From contig JAFXWI010000037.1 of the NCBI GenBank assembly GCA_017542915.1, positions 1 to 18,471 on the forward strand: a stretch of 18,471 nt of DNA. The letters are read 5' to 3'. The first letter of the stretch is position 1, and each line of letters starts with the position of its first letter. This document shows, in pieces, positions 7,411 through 17,564 of the stretch. The notes under the pieces are model-generated. The model was given only the letters and a program-made list of their open reading frames with translations, made no database searches and had not been told where the DNA came from. This DNA comes from Paludibacteraceae bacterium (lineage in GTDB: Bacteria > Bacteroidota > Bacteroidia > Bacteroidales > Paludibacteraceae). Made by a program: the position numbers and the translations under genes.

Positions 7411-7454
7411 TTTGTGCAAATTGTTGCAAAAATGGATAATTTTGTGTAATTTTG
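7411..7454 (+). promoter_or_regulatory. Probable promoter region of the giant gene, two -7 boxes
   Basis: TAATTTTG occurs at 7437-7444 and again at 7447-7454, both exact matches to TAnnTTTG and 10 bp apart. A TTTG at 7411-7414 (22-bp spacer to the first box) and a GTTG at 7423-7426 (20-bp spacer to the second) can serve as -33 elements. Leaders would be about 45-57 nt. The rest of 7297-7506 is AT-rich with no gene seen. Confidence 0.6.
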
Positions 7455-7506
7455 CGCCCTATTATGTATTATTTGGGAATAGAATAATTGTTTTTACTTT
7501 TATATT

Positions 7507-10500
7507 ATGAAAAAGTTTGTATTATTTTTGGTAGCTATTTTGGCTGTAACCACGACTCTCAACGCCCGTGTTGTGTTGATTGATGAGGGCTTTGAGAATG
7601 GTATTTCTGAGGATGTCTGGACGCAGGAGTTTGTGGCAGGACAGATGCCTTGGGCTGTGGAGTCGGAGGCGGAGGGATTGTCGCATCCGTCCGATGTACA
7701 TGGTGGTTCTTATCGTGCCTATCTGCGTAACAACACCTCGGAGACCTTGGGTTATAAGACCCGATTGATCAGTAAGGTGATGGATCTTCGTCCTACGAAG
7801 GTGTATATGCCGGAGTTGGTTTTCTGGTATGCTAACACCAAGTGGGGTGCTGACTGCGATACGCTTCGCGTGTTGTACCGCACGGGTTCGCGTGCTCCAT
7901 GGAAGCAGTTAGGCGAGTATGCTCGTTCGGCTTCCACATGGCAGCGTGTGAAGATCGCCTTGCCGGAGGTAGGTCAGACCTATCAGATCGCTTTTGAGGG
8001 TACGGATAACTTGGGTCATGGTATCGTGCTGGATGACATCAAACTCCAGTCCGCGCCGGAGTGTACGGTGCCCTATGACCTCATGGTGTTCAATAAGGGT
8101 GCCGGTAAGGTCAATCTGTCTTGGAGTGCCAGCTTCGATGCCGATAACTTCGAGATCATCATCACTCGTGATACGATTGACCCGGAGTTGATCGAGGAGA
8201 TCGAGGTGCTGCATCCGGAGCTGATCGTGTACCACGATCTGGTCAGCGGCGAGGTGACGAATCATGACCTGCTCTTGGAGTCGGGTGAGTTTTACTTGGC
8301 GTATGTGCGTTCTATCTGCGAGGATGAGAACAGCGCATGGAGCAGCGAGGCGTCGAAGGACGGACCCTTCGGTTTCCGTGTTCGCGTAGCGAAACAGATT
8401 CCGTTTACCGAGAAGTTCAATTATCCGTCCTCTAAGAATAGGGACGAAGCCTGGTCTTGGGGCAACAACCTCAATAATGTCATCACGCCGTATGTCAACT
8501 CGGCGGCTACGGGTAAAGCCCGTGCTTACTTCTCGCCGGATACCACGGCAGCGGTTATTTTTGCGGGTGAGTTGAACAAACCGTCCACTTTCATTCCGGC
8601 GGATCGGTATGTCTATCTGGCTACTCCGGCGCTGTCGGATACGCTGAATGATGATTTCCATATCAACCAGTGCCAAGTGCATTTCTGGTCAACGGTCTAT
8701 ACCTATACCGGTCGTCAGTACGGCCGTAGTATCATGGTCGGTGTGATGGAGGATCCGGAGGATATCACGACCTTCCGTCCGGTGGATACCGTGAGCGTAT
8801 GGGGTAATAAGACTTTCCAAGAGAACATCGTGGACCTCGGTTCGTACGATGGTAACGGTGCTTACTTGGCTTTTGTGAGCGATTTTGACCGCGATAACCT
8901 CTTCTTCTTGGACAACGTGACGGTGGAGTACCGCAAGGCGGTGAACAAGGTCACGAAGATCAGCGTTAATCCCCGTGACACGTATGCTACGATCTCGTGG
9001 GAAGGCAATGCTTCTTCGTATAACGTGCTCATTACCAGCGCGCCGGTTAATCCGAGCAACCCGAACGCTTCCTTGGTGGTCGATCAGGCTACCGTGACCG
9101 GTAATAGCTATCTGTGTGAGGCGCTGGAGGCGGATCATAGCTGGAATGCTCCGTACTATGTGTATGTACAGGCAGCCGGACAGGAGTGGTCATACCGCTA
9201 TCCGTTTGTGACCTTGGCTTCGATGCGCGAGATCCCGTATTCGTTTGATTTAGAGTCTAGTACGACTCCTACCCGCAAGATCGGTAATCAGACTTGTCCG
9301 GTAGGTATGGGCGTCTTCGGCAATGCCGGAATGTACCCTACGGTGAATACCGGTTCTAGCCACGCCGGATCGAACTGCTTGTATATGAGTAAGCTTGGCG
9401 GTACGGACGCATGGATCACTCTGCCGATGGTGGAGAACCTCGATAGCGTGCAGGTGAAGTTCTACCTCAGCAGCGGTTCGAACGATATCGCTCAGGCTCA
9501 TGCTACGATCGGTATTATGTCTAATCCGATGGATATCAATACCTTCGTGCCGGTATCGAGCTTTACGCTGAACAGTACCGGATATACGCGTTGCTATGCT
9601 AACTTCGAGAACTACTCCGGTCCGGAAGGTGTGATTGCTATCGTGTGGGATGATGTCCGTAATATGTCTGCCAATACGATCAATTATATCGATGATATCC
9701 TTGTGGAGAAGTTGTCGGAATGCGTACCGCCTACCAATATCGAATTGCAGGTAGCTCCGGATGCGGTGACGGTTACGTGGGAGGCATCTGCTCTCTCGGA
9801 TCAGTGGGAGTTCTTCCTCTTCCGTACGCCTATCTCGGAGAGTCAGCGTATCCATAAGACGATGGAGGAGATCGCAGCTCTGGGAGGAAACGTCTTGGCG
9901 GAGAGCCTGTCGTGGACGAATCCGCAGGCGAAGCCGACGTTCACTTTCTACGACCTCATCCCGCACTCGAACTACTATATCTACGTCCGCTCAACTTGTG
10001 ACTTGGAGTGGTGGAGTGAGATAGCGTTCAGCACCCCTTGCCGCGATGAGGAGTATCCTTACAAGGAGATGTTCGAGGACTATAATATCGGTAGTCAGTC
10101 CGTAGGCTGCTGGCAGTTAGCGGACTATATGGGTGTGGATTATCCGCGTATCTATCAGGCGGGTACGTCCGTGAATAGCAACAAGACGCTCGAGCTCTAT
10201 TCGTCGGGTACGACCCACCGTTCGTTGGCTATCCTGCCGGTAGTGGAGGGTTCGCTGACGAATATGTTGCTCACCTTCGATGTGCGTACCGTTTCCACTT
10301 CGTCTTCGGCAGAAGGCGTGGTGATCGTCGGTACGATGAGCGATATCACCGATCAGAGCACTTTCGTGCCTTTTGATACGGTTCGCGTAGGTAACTCGTT
10401 CCAAAAGGCACGTTTCATCCTCTCGAACTATGAGTTGGAGCATGATCAGTTGGCTATCACCTCGGGTATCGGAACCAACCTCCTCATGAGCAGTGATATC

Positions 10501-13500
10501 TTGATTGATAATGTGGAGTTGAAAGATCCGACGTGTATCGAGCCGTATGACTTTATCCTTAATCATCCGGCTCCGCACTCGATTGATCTGTCTTGGAGCG
10601 GTATGTCCGATAATGATACATGGGAGGTGAAGGTGCTTAGCAAATCCGTTTCGATAGCGGAGATCAAGAATGATACGTACAATCATGCCTATGATATCGT
10701 GCGCGATACGATTGTGACCGGTAAGTCGTTCTACTTGGACGAGTTGGCTTCGCAATCCAAATATTACGTGTACGTACGTGCTACCTGCGATGAGAACTCG
10801 TGGGCAGGTGTAGAGACCTACACTACCTGCGAGCTGCTGGATCCTCTCAAGTCGAATAAGGAGACCTTTGAGTCGTACGAAGTCGGAGAAGGCAGTCATC
10901 CGGACTGCTGGACGGTAGGTAGTACCTCATCGTCACTCTCTACCATTCCGTATATCTATTCTCATCGCGGATCGAAGATCCTGTATCTCAAGCAGAGCTC
11001 TTGTACCTCATGGGCAGCTACGCCGGAGATACAGTGTAACTCCTTGGTATCCACGATGGTTACTTTCTCTACGGGTGCTTCGTTGAGTACCGAGTACAGC
11101 GTCTTCGGTGTGATGACCGATCCGTCGGATCTGAGTACGTTCGTGCCCTTGGATTCGATCAAGGGTGAGGGTTCTTCGGCGGATCTCAGAACGGTTTCGT
11201 ACGATCTGAGCGAATATGCAGCGCTCATACCTGCTAATGCCCGTTATTTCGCTTGGAGAGGACGTATGAAAACAAGCGATTATGTCTATTTGGATGATGT
11301 GTCCATCGTTTCTACTTCGTGCCCGATGCCGAAACCGAGTATCTCGGATCTGACGACCTCCAGCGTACGGGTCAGCGGTGGTCTGCGTACCAGCGATAAC
11401 TGGGTACTGCTTGTGACCGATCATTTTGTAAGCGATGAGGATCTGTCGAACGACAGCTATGTAGTGCCGGAGGCATGGATCATCACCCGTGACACCACGG
11501 ATAAAAACTCCATCAAGGTGAACGGACTTAGCGGTCAGACCAAGTACTATATCGCAGCAGCTACCCTTTGTGGTGACACTGTTACCTCGCCGTGGAGAAC
11601 GATGTCGTTCACTACGCCTTGTGAGGCGATGACTCCCAAAGCCTTGGGTACCATCACTTTCTCGGAGGAGGAAGGCTATACCGTAGGTCAAGGCGGTGAG
11701 ATGCCCTGCTGGACAGTAGGCAGCAAGACCGACGGAGCTACTTCGACTTATATCCCCTACGTAGAGGCAAGCTCTTCGACTATGCATAATGGCAAGAACT
11801 ACCTCAAGCTCTACGACTCGTATTCTGCCTCCTCTACTTCGTACATCGGTGCGTACGCTATCATGCCGGAGTTGAATGTGGATGATATCACGAAGTACCA
11901 AGTCAATTTCTGGGCGCGTAGCTATAACTCGTCCTCGTATAACAGTCAGCTCATCGTCGGTATCATCACCGATCCGACCGACCTGAGTACGTTTGTAGCA
12001 TTGGATACCCTCAATCTCAGTAAGAACACTTGGGATCCGTTCAGCGTAGGTTTTGAGAACTACGAAGGTGACTATATGGGTGATTTTGGTACGAACATCA
12101 TGTTCCTCAGTGACTTCGGTGCTACCAACTATGCGTATATCTCCGAGATCTCTGTGGATCTCATTCCGCTCTGTCGTCCTATCTCTTCGTTCACGGTGGA
12201 CACCGTAGGTGAGAGCATGGCGATCGTTAGCTGGAAAGGCTATCAGGACAGCTACCGTATGCTCCTCTCTAACCGCGAACTGACCGACGAGGAGAAACCG
12301 AAATATCACTATCTCTTGGATACCGTGGTGGATCACTCGAATGGTTTGGTAATCAGCCACTTGGAGCCTGCTTCTAACTATTACGTCTATGCACAGGGCT
12401 TCTGCGATAACGGAGATAGTACCGCTATCTCGATGACCTATGCTGCCTTCCATACCTCTTGTCCTACCGAGGGTGGTGCCGGTCTGCCGTTCTTTGACGA
12501 TTTCGAGAGCTATGAGAAGGGAGAGAAACAGCCGGGTTGCTGGCAGCTCTTAGGATATAGCGGCCTTCAAGTAGGATCGATTGAATCGAATGGCTCGAAG
12601 GGTATCAACCTGTGGAGTTCCGGCTATATGGTTGTGCCGAGAGTGAATGGTGACTTGGCTAACCTCAGACTCTCGTTCGATGCTCGCGCGTATTATACGG
12701 ATAGGGTTGCTAAGTTCTACGTGGGTGTCATGGCAGATGTCAACGACTTAACGACCTTCCAACTCTTGGAGTCCTTTGATCTCGCGACTTCTTCTGAGTT
12801 TACCCATTGCCAGATGGATCTGAGCAATTATGAATTGCCGTTTGATAATCTGGTACTCACGGCGGGTATAGAAAATGTAACTCCTTCAAAATATGATGAT
12901 TGGATTGATAATGTTAGCTTGGAGTATCTCGCTACCTGCAATCCTCCTCGACTCACTTCTGCCGGTTCGTCCTTCTATTCCGTATCGGTGGATCTCAGAC
13001 CTGCTAAGGCGGAGGACAACCGTTGGCAGTTAGTGATCCTGCCCGAGACGGAAGTAGCGCTCATCAGTAATATCACCGCTTATCTGGATACTGCCGCAGG
13101 TATCATCGTGGAATCGACGCATGTCGAGTTCGATAACCTGCAACCGGCTACCTCGTATTACATCTATGCTCGCACCCTTTGCGCCGATAACGAGACCAGT
13201 ACGTGGACGCGTAATCCGCTGAAGATGAACACCTTGTATTACTATCACGACTCGTACTTCTTCGGCTTTGAGAATAGTACCGGTACTGCACCGGAAGCGT
13301 GGACACGTAGTGTCAACTCGGAGAGCGACAGCTACTATATCCATCCTGCTTTGGCTACCGGCAGAGACGGTATGGGCGCCGAGACGGACTCGTACCTCTA
13401 CTACCCGCATAGCCGTCAGAATATCTCCGACTCCATCGGTTACAGCCGTACGGAGAACGGTGCCCTGCTGATGCACGCCAAGGGTGGTTACTACGGTGGA

Positions 13501-16500
13501 TATATCGTCTTCCCGAGTGTAGGCGAGGCTTCTGACCGTTCGTTCGAGTTCAAGGTGCGTGCCGGTTATCATAACAAGAAGACCGACCGTATCGCTTATG
13601 CTACGGAGGGTCTGATCGAGATCGGTGTGGTGGACAAAGGTCGCACTTTCGATACCTATCAGTCGCTCGCTTCCGTTCGTATCGCCAAACCGAGTACGAC
13701 GACCAAACCGGTGAAGAAGAATGAATACCTCTATAGTTTATATACCTTGGATTTGGATGCAGCGCTTATCGCAGACAAACAGATCGTGCTTCATATGCCG
13801 AAACAGCCGTCTGACAGCGCGTTCCTGCTCTTCGATGACGTGACCCTCGGTGCCTCCAAGGGCTTTAGCTTGGTAGCGCTCAAGAAGATCGTTGCTGATG
13901 GTGAGAGTGCTTTGGTAGAATGGCAGAATATCGGCGGTCCGTGGAACCTCTATATCGAGAAGACGGACGGTACGATCGTGCAGCAGTTCATGAACCTCAA
14001 CGGTGTTACCGAACAGGAAGTCAATAACCTCGAGCCGCAGACCGATTATATCGCCCGTCTGGAGAGAGCAGGAACGGCTACTACCGAGTCCAAGAAATAC
14101 GTGACGACCGATAAGTTAGCGTTCCGTACCTTCTGTCAGCCGCTTGAGCCGACGGCGCAAGGCGCTTTCGAATGGAGTTTCGATGAGGCGTATGACTACG
14201 AAGCCAATGATGTCTTGGGCGGCGATGTATATGACTCGCTCTACCTCAAGCCTATCTGCTTCCAGACCGGTATCACCTATGACAAACCGCAGAACGGCTA
14301 TCAGTGGCTCATCCAGCGTAAGGGATACGAGTACTACGGTCCGATGACCGGTTATCAGTCCAGCCGTCACTACGAGGCAGGTATGGGCGACACGCACTCC
14401 TTGCGCGTACATACCACGGATGCGAACTTCAATTCGTATATCGTCCTGCCGGAGTTGAATGCGAACCTCGAGACGATGATGATCGAGTTCTACGGACGTT
14501 GCTTTGTCAACTACGATCAGTCTTTCGGTACGGTGGCTAACCGCGGTAAGATCGTCGATGACACCTATCTCGGTGCTGCGTACAGTCAGTCTATCGTAGT
14601 CGGTACGCTCTCTGATCCGAAGGATCTGAGTACCCTCCAAGTGGTGGATACCCTGACGTATACGTACACCGATCTGACCATCAATGATAATGTGAACAGC
14701 GACCCGAAGGGTCTCCATTACTGGGATCTGATGCAGCTGCCGTTGGCAGGTATGCAGGGCAAGTATATCGTCCTCTTCCAGCCTGCTCCGGGTCTGTTCT
14801 ACCTCGATAACCTCGCTGTCAAACCGGCAGGTAATACGATCTTCAAACCGACGCAGACCAAGACCTCCGATGTCTCCGCTACTTCGGCTACACTCAGCTG
14901 GAAGACTTGGCATTCCTCTCTCGCTACCGTCGTAGTGGTACTGGATGCAGCGGGTGAGGAGATCCTCCGTGATACCGTCACCGGTTCGCAGTACAGCCTG
15001 ACCGACCTGCAGTCCTCGATGATGTACCGGTGGTACGTCTATCAGACCAACGGTACGGATGACTCGCAGCCGACCAAACCGCTTGGTTTTGCTACGGACT
15101 GTGTGGTCAACTCACCGGCTTATACCTGCGGCTTTGAGCCGGCGGAGGGTATGATGCCTATCGCCGGTCAGAAAGCATATCAGCAGACCCTCTGCTGGAC
15201 GTATAGCGATGCTATCCAAGGCGAGTGGAAGAATCCGTCCTTCGATCCGTTCAACCAGCCCGATAACGCGAACTATGCCTATAGCTTTGAGGGCAACCAT
15301 GCGGTAGCTATGCACGCTTCCTTCAGCTCGCGTGCCGCTTCGTCCTACCAGCCGTATATCGCTTTACCGGCTATGGATGTGACGGCTTACGATACCCTGC
15401 AAGTGATGTTCTGGATGCGTCCGGCGTATGTATATGCTAAGAACGACTCGGTCGCTACCACCTTCACCGGTTCGAGCTACTCGAAGTCCATCATCGTCGG
15501 TACGATGACCGATCCGACCGATGCGGCTACCTTCATGCCGCTCGATACCGTGACCTATGACGGTACCCTCTCCGTGGCTGATCAGGCTACGGAGGCGAAT
15601 AACCGGCTCTTCCAGCAGATGAAAGTGGAACTCGTAGGCGCTACCGGTCCGTATGTAGCCCTCATGACCTCCTCCAAGGAGAAAGGCGGTACTGCCGATA
15701 AGACCGGTGACTACGTTTGGATTGATAATATATCCTTTGAGCATAAGCAAGAGTGTAAGGATCCGGTGGACTTGACCGTCCTGCAGTTAGGTTCGACACA
15801 CGCTGTACTCAACTGGAATGGTGTCGATTCAGCCGGTAGCTTCCTCGTTCAGGTTTCGACCGATCCGTTCTTCTCCAAAGAGGACGAAATGGTCTTCAAC
15901 GGCGAGGTACCTTCGAATACCTGCACCGTGAAGGGCTTGACGCCGCAGACCACCTATGTATGGCGTGTTCAGGCGCTCTGTGGTGAGCGTTGGGGTGAGA
16001 GCAGCTTCTCGCAGAAAGCGACCTTCAAGACCTCGCGCAGCCCGTATTTCTACGAGCCGTTTGCAGCGACCGTCAGCTCCTCCGAGTGGACGTTCAGTAA
16101 GTCGCATGCCGATAATATCATCGATGTACCGGGTGCTGTGATCACACGCGGTACCGATAACGGCAGCTTCGCTCGTACCGTCATCGGATATGGCTTGGAG
16201 GGCGCGCACTACGTTGCCCCGGGTCACTCCACCGACTACCACTGGATGATCACTCCTTCCTTCTACCTGCCCGAGGACGACAGCGTGCACTTCTCTATGG
16301 ATCTGGCGCTGACCGCTTGTAACTCCGCACACTTGGTGACCGGCAATGCCGTTACTGAGAACGATATGATGGATGATTACTACTTCATGATCATCATCTC
16401 CGAGGACGGAGGTCAGACGTGGACCGGCAATAATATCCTTGCTAAATGGCAGAATACGAATCCGGAAGGCTCGCAGCTCCGTGACATCCCGTCCAATGGT

Positions 16501-17472
16501 ATGAAGGTGCGTTATAGCTTGGCGCAGTACGCCGGCAAGAACATCCGCATCGGTCTCTATCGTGAGGCACGCAGCACCACTTCGACCGGTATCGCTATCC
16601 ACGTGGATAATATCCGTCTGGCGTACTTCAAGAAATCTGTGGACTATGCTTCGGGTTGCCAGTACGAGGATATCCAAGTAGGCGACATCGTCCTGCCGGG
16701 TGATCAGACCACACCGGGTATCCATGCCTATCCGACTTGCTTCTATGTCTCCGATGCAGAAGCCAAAGCAGGCAAGAAAGATAGCGTTCAGCAGCTCGAG
16801 ATCGAGATCTATCCGGCTATGGAGACGCTCTTCGTAGACACCATCTGCGAGGGTGAGACCTATACCGCGCATGACTTCCTGCCTAAGGATAAGACCGGTA
16901 TCTACCGCCGTAAGCTGCAAACCCTTGAGCATGGATGCGACAGTATCGTCACCCTCGACCTCTACGTCAAAGAGCGTCGTTATGGCGATGACGTAGAAGC
17001 ATCTATCTGCCCGGGTGAGCCGTACGAGTGGAGAGGCAAAGAGTACAACCGTGCCGGTATCTACCGCGATACGATCCTCTCGTCTATCGGTTGTGATAGC
17101 GTCCTGACGCTGATCCTGACCAATAACACCTCGAAGGCGGATACGATCCTTGCTCAGTCCATCATCCATCCGGATGAGCTGCCGTTCACTTATCTTGATC
17201 CGGCGCATCCGTATGCGTATGGCCAGCAGCCGATCTCCTATCCCGAGGGCACGCCGATGGGTACGTATACCGATACCGTCCTTGTCGTAGGATCCGAGTG
17301 TACCGATGTGCTCATCCATACGCTCATCATCCGCTGGGAGGAGGCGTTGGAGAACCTCTTCGAGGGTAAGGGCGAGACGCATAAAGTCATTTATCACGAC
17401 CGGATATACATCATCTGTAACGACGAATGGTATAATGCTCTCGGTCAGAAAGTCTCCGACCCGCGTCAGTAA
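7507..17472 (+). CDS. Giant secreted modular protein, probable T9SS cargo
   Basis: A 3,321-residue surface or secreted protein of unknown specific role. A signal peptide covers residues 1-20 (cleavage near LNA). About eleven jellyroll modules of MAM/choice-of-anchor-J type start near residues 21, 298, 576, 850, 1117, 1380, 1660, 1917, 2219, 2539 and 2847. They end in signatures such as YIDDI or LDDV. Nine contain a version of VGxMxDPxDxxTFxxLDT. Ten fibronectin-III-like modules follow the first ten, starting near 186, 479, 738, 1010, 1271, 1555, 1811, 2120, 2446 and 2750. They carry 'WS/WE' strands and YYxYVRxxC near their ends. Residues 3113-3250 hold ICxGExY...GCDS repeats. The tail HKVIYHDRIYIICNDEW...LGQKV (from about 3291) resembles a short T9SS sorting signal. 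Modules are divergent, not near-identical. No catalytic site was recognised; adhesin, stalk or carbohydrate-binding roles are possible. Confidence 0.9.
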   Translation: MKKFVLFLVAILAVTTTLNARVVLIDEGFENGISEDVWTQEFVAGQMPWAVESEAEGLSHPSDVHGGSYRAYLRNNTSETLGYKTRLISKVMDLRPTKVYMPELVFWYANTKWGADCDTLRVLYRTGSRAPWKQLGEYARSASTWQRVKIALPEVGQTYQIAFEGTDNLGHGIVLDDIKLQSAPECTVPYDLMVFNKGAGKVNLSWSASFDADNFEIIITRDTIDPELIEEIEVLHPELIVYHDLVSGEVTNHDLLLESGEFYLAYVRSICEDENSAWSSEASKDGPFGFRVRVAKQIPFTEKFNYPSSKNRDEAWSWGNNLNNVITPYVNSAATGKARAYFSPDTTAAVIFAGELNKPSTFIPADRYVYLATPALSDTLNDDFHINQCQVHFWSTVYTYTGRQYGRSIMVGVMEDPEDITTFRPVDTVSVWGNKTFQENIVDLGSYDGNGAYLAFVSDFDRDNLFFLDNVTVEYRKAVNKVTKISVNPRDTYATISWEGNASSYNVLITSAPVNPSNPNASLVVDQATVTGNSYLCEALEADHSWNAPYYVYVQAAGQEWSYRYPFVTLASMREIPYSFDLESSTTPTRKIGNQTCPVGMGVFGNAGMYPTVNTGSSHAGSNCLYMSKLGGTDAWITLPMVENLDSVQVKFYLSSGSNDIAQAHATIGIMSNPMDINTFVPVSSFTLNSTGYTRCYANFENYSGPEGVIAIVWDDVRNMSANTINYIDDILVEKLSECVPPTNIELQVAPDAVTVTWEASALSDQWEFFLFRTPISESQRIHKTMEEIAALGGNVLAESLSWTNPQAKPTFTFYDLIPHSNYYIYVRSTCDLEWWSEIAFSTPCRDEEYPYKEMFEDYNIGSQSVGCWQLADYMGVDYPRIYQAGTSVNSNKTLELYSSGTTHRSLAILPVVEGSLTNMLLTFDVRTVSTSSSAEGVVIVGTMSDITDQSTFVPFDTVRVGNSFQKARFILSNYELEHDQLAITSGIGTNLLMSSDILIDNVELKDPTCIEPYDFILNHPAPHSIDLSWSGMSDNDTWEVKVLSKSVSIAEIKNDTYNHAYDIVRDTIVTGKSFYLDELASQSKYYVYVRATCDENSWAGVETYTTCELLDPLKSNKETFESYEVGEGSHPDCWTVGSTSSSLSTIPYIYSHRGSKILYLKQSSCTSWAATPEIQCNSLVSTMVTFSTGASLSTEYSVFGVMTDPSDLSTFVPLDSIKGEGSSADLRTVSYDLSEYAALIPANARYFAWRGRMKTSDYVYLDDVSIVSTSCPMPKPSISDLTTSSVRVSGGLRTSDNWVLLVTDHFVSDEDLSNDSYVVPEAWIITRDTTDKNSIKVNGLSGQTKYYIAAATLCGDTVTSPWRTMSFTTPCEAMTPKALGTITFSEEEGYTVGQGGEMPCWTVGSKTDGATSTYIPYVEASSSTMHNGKNYLKLYDSYSASSTSYIGAYAIMPELNVDDITKYQVNFWARSYNSSSYNSQLIVGIITDPTDLSTFVALDTLNLSKNTWDPFSVGFENYEGDYMGDFGTNIMFLSDFGATNYAYISEISVDLIPLCRPISSFTVDTVGESMAIVSWKGYQDSYRMLLSNRELTDEEKPKYHYLLDTVVDHSNGLVISHLEPASNYYVYAQGFCDNGDSTAISMTYAAFHTSCPTEGGAGLPFFDDFESYEKGEKQPGCWQLLGYSGLQVGSIESNGSKGINLWSSGYMVVPRVNGDLANLRLSFDARAYYTDRVAKFYVGVMADVNDLTTFQLLESFDLATSSEFTHCQMDLSNYELPFDNLVLTAGIENVTPSKYDDWIDNVSLEYLATCNPPRLTSAGSSFYSVSVDLRPAKAEDNRWQLVILPETEVALISNITAYLDTAAGIIVESTHVEFDNLQPATSYYIYARTLCADNETSTWTRNPLKMNTLYYYHDSYFFGFENSTGTAPEAWTRSVNSESDSYYIHPALATGRDGMGAETDSYLYYPHSRQNISDSIGYSRTENGALLMHAKGGYYGGYIVFPSVGEASDRSFEFKVRAGYHNKKTDRIAYATEGLIEIGVVDKGRTFDTYQSLASVRIAKPSTTTKPVKKNEYLYSLYTLDLDAALIADKQIVLHMPKQPSDSAFLLFDDVTLGASKGFSLVALKKIVADGESALVEWQNIGGPWNLYIEKTDGTIVQQFMNLNGVTEQEVNNLEPQTDYIARLERAGTATTESKKYVTTDKLAFRTFCQPLEPTAQGAFEWSFDEAYDYEANDVLGGDVYDSLYLKPICFQTGITYDKPQNGYQWLIQRKGYEYYGPMTGYQSSRHYEAGMGDTHSLRVHTTDANFNSYIVLPELNANLETMMIEFYGRCFVNYDQSFGTVANRGKIVDDTYLGAAYSQSIVVGTLSDPKDLSTLQVVDTLTYTYTDLTINDNVNSDPKGLHYWDLMQLPLAGMQGKYIVLFQPAPGLFYLDNLAVKPAGNTIFKPTQTKTSDVSATSATLSWKTWHSSLATVVVVLDAAGEEILRDTVTGSQYSLTDLQSSMMYRWYVYQTNGTDDSQPTKPLGFATDCVVNSPAYTCGFEPAEGMMPIAGQKAYQQTLCWTYSDAIQGEWKNPSFDPFNQPDNANYAYSFEGNHAVAMHASFSSRAASSYQPYIALPAMDVTAYDTLQVMFWMRPAYVYAKNDSVATTFTGSSYSKSIIVGTMTDPTDAATFMPLDTVTYDGTLSVADQATEANNRLFQQMKVELVGATGPYVALMTSSKEKGGTADKTGDYVWIDNISFEHKQECKDPVDLTVLQLGSTHAVLNWNGVDSAGSFLVQVSTDPFFSKEDEMVFNGEVPSNTCTVKGLTPQTTYVWRVQALCGERWGESSFSQKATFKTSRSPYFYEPFAATVSSSEWTFSKSHADNIIDVPGAVITRGTDNGSFARTVIGYGLEGAHYVAPGHSTDYHWMITPSFYLPEDDSVHFSMDLALTACNSAHLVTGNAVTENDMMDDYYFMIIISEDGGQTWTGNNILAKWQNTNPEGSQLRDIPSNGMKVRYSLAQYAGKNIRIGLYREARSTTSTGIAIHVDNIRLAYFKKSVDYASGCQYEDIQVGDIVLPGDQTTPGIHAYPTCFYVSDAEAKAGKKDSVQQLEIEIYPAMETLFVDTICEGETYTAHDFLPKDKTGIYRRKLQTLEHGCDSIVTLDLYVKERRYGDDVEASICPGEPYEWRGKEYNRAGIYRDTILSSIGCDSVLTLILTNNTSKADTILAQSIIHPDELPFTYLDPAHPYAYGQQPISYPEGTPMGTYTDTVLVVGSECTDVLIHTLIIRWEEALENLFEGKGETHKVIYHDRIYIICNDEWYNALGQKVSDPRQ

Positions 17473-17484
17473 CCGCCCTTAGCG

Positions 17485-17508
17485 GACTAACGACTAACGA
17501 CCAACGAC
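17485..17508. repeat. Heptamer repeat GACYAAC, three copies
   Basis: GACTAAC, GACTAAC and GACCAAC are contiguous, with a partial fourth GAC. The block starts 12 bp after the stop of the giant gene. A second block of the same unit lies on the other side of the terminator. Confidence 0.85.
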
Positions 17509-17513
17509 TTTCC

Positions 17514-17548
17514 AAAACAGGTGTGTCAGACTCTGGCACACCTGTTTT
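17514..17548. terminator. Strong, symmetric terminator after the giant gene
   Basis: The arms AAAACAGGTGTGTCAG and CTGGCACACCTGTTTT flank a 3-nt loop (ACT) and form a 16-bp stem with one T-G wobble. The A- and T-rich outer ends allow function on both strands. The stretch 17473-17892 is non-coding apart from this, the heptamer blocks, and the promoter/sRNA region described separately. Confidence 0.85.
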
Positions 17549-17564
17549 GTATGTATGTTTTTGG

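Noticed and set aside
15829..17397. 522-codon and similar long minus-strand frames opposite the giant gene
   Set aside because: The plus-strand gene has clear domain structure throughout; codon bias keeps the antisense frame open. No signal or motif.
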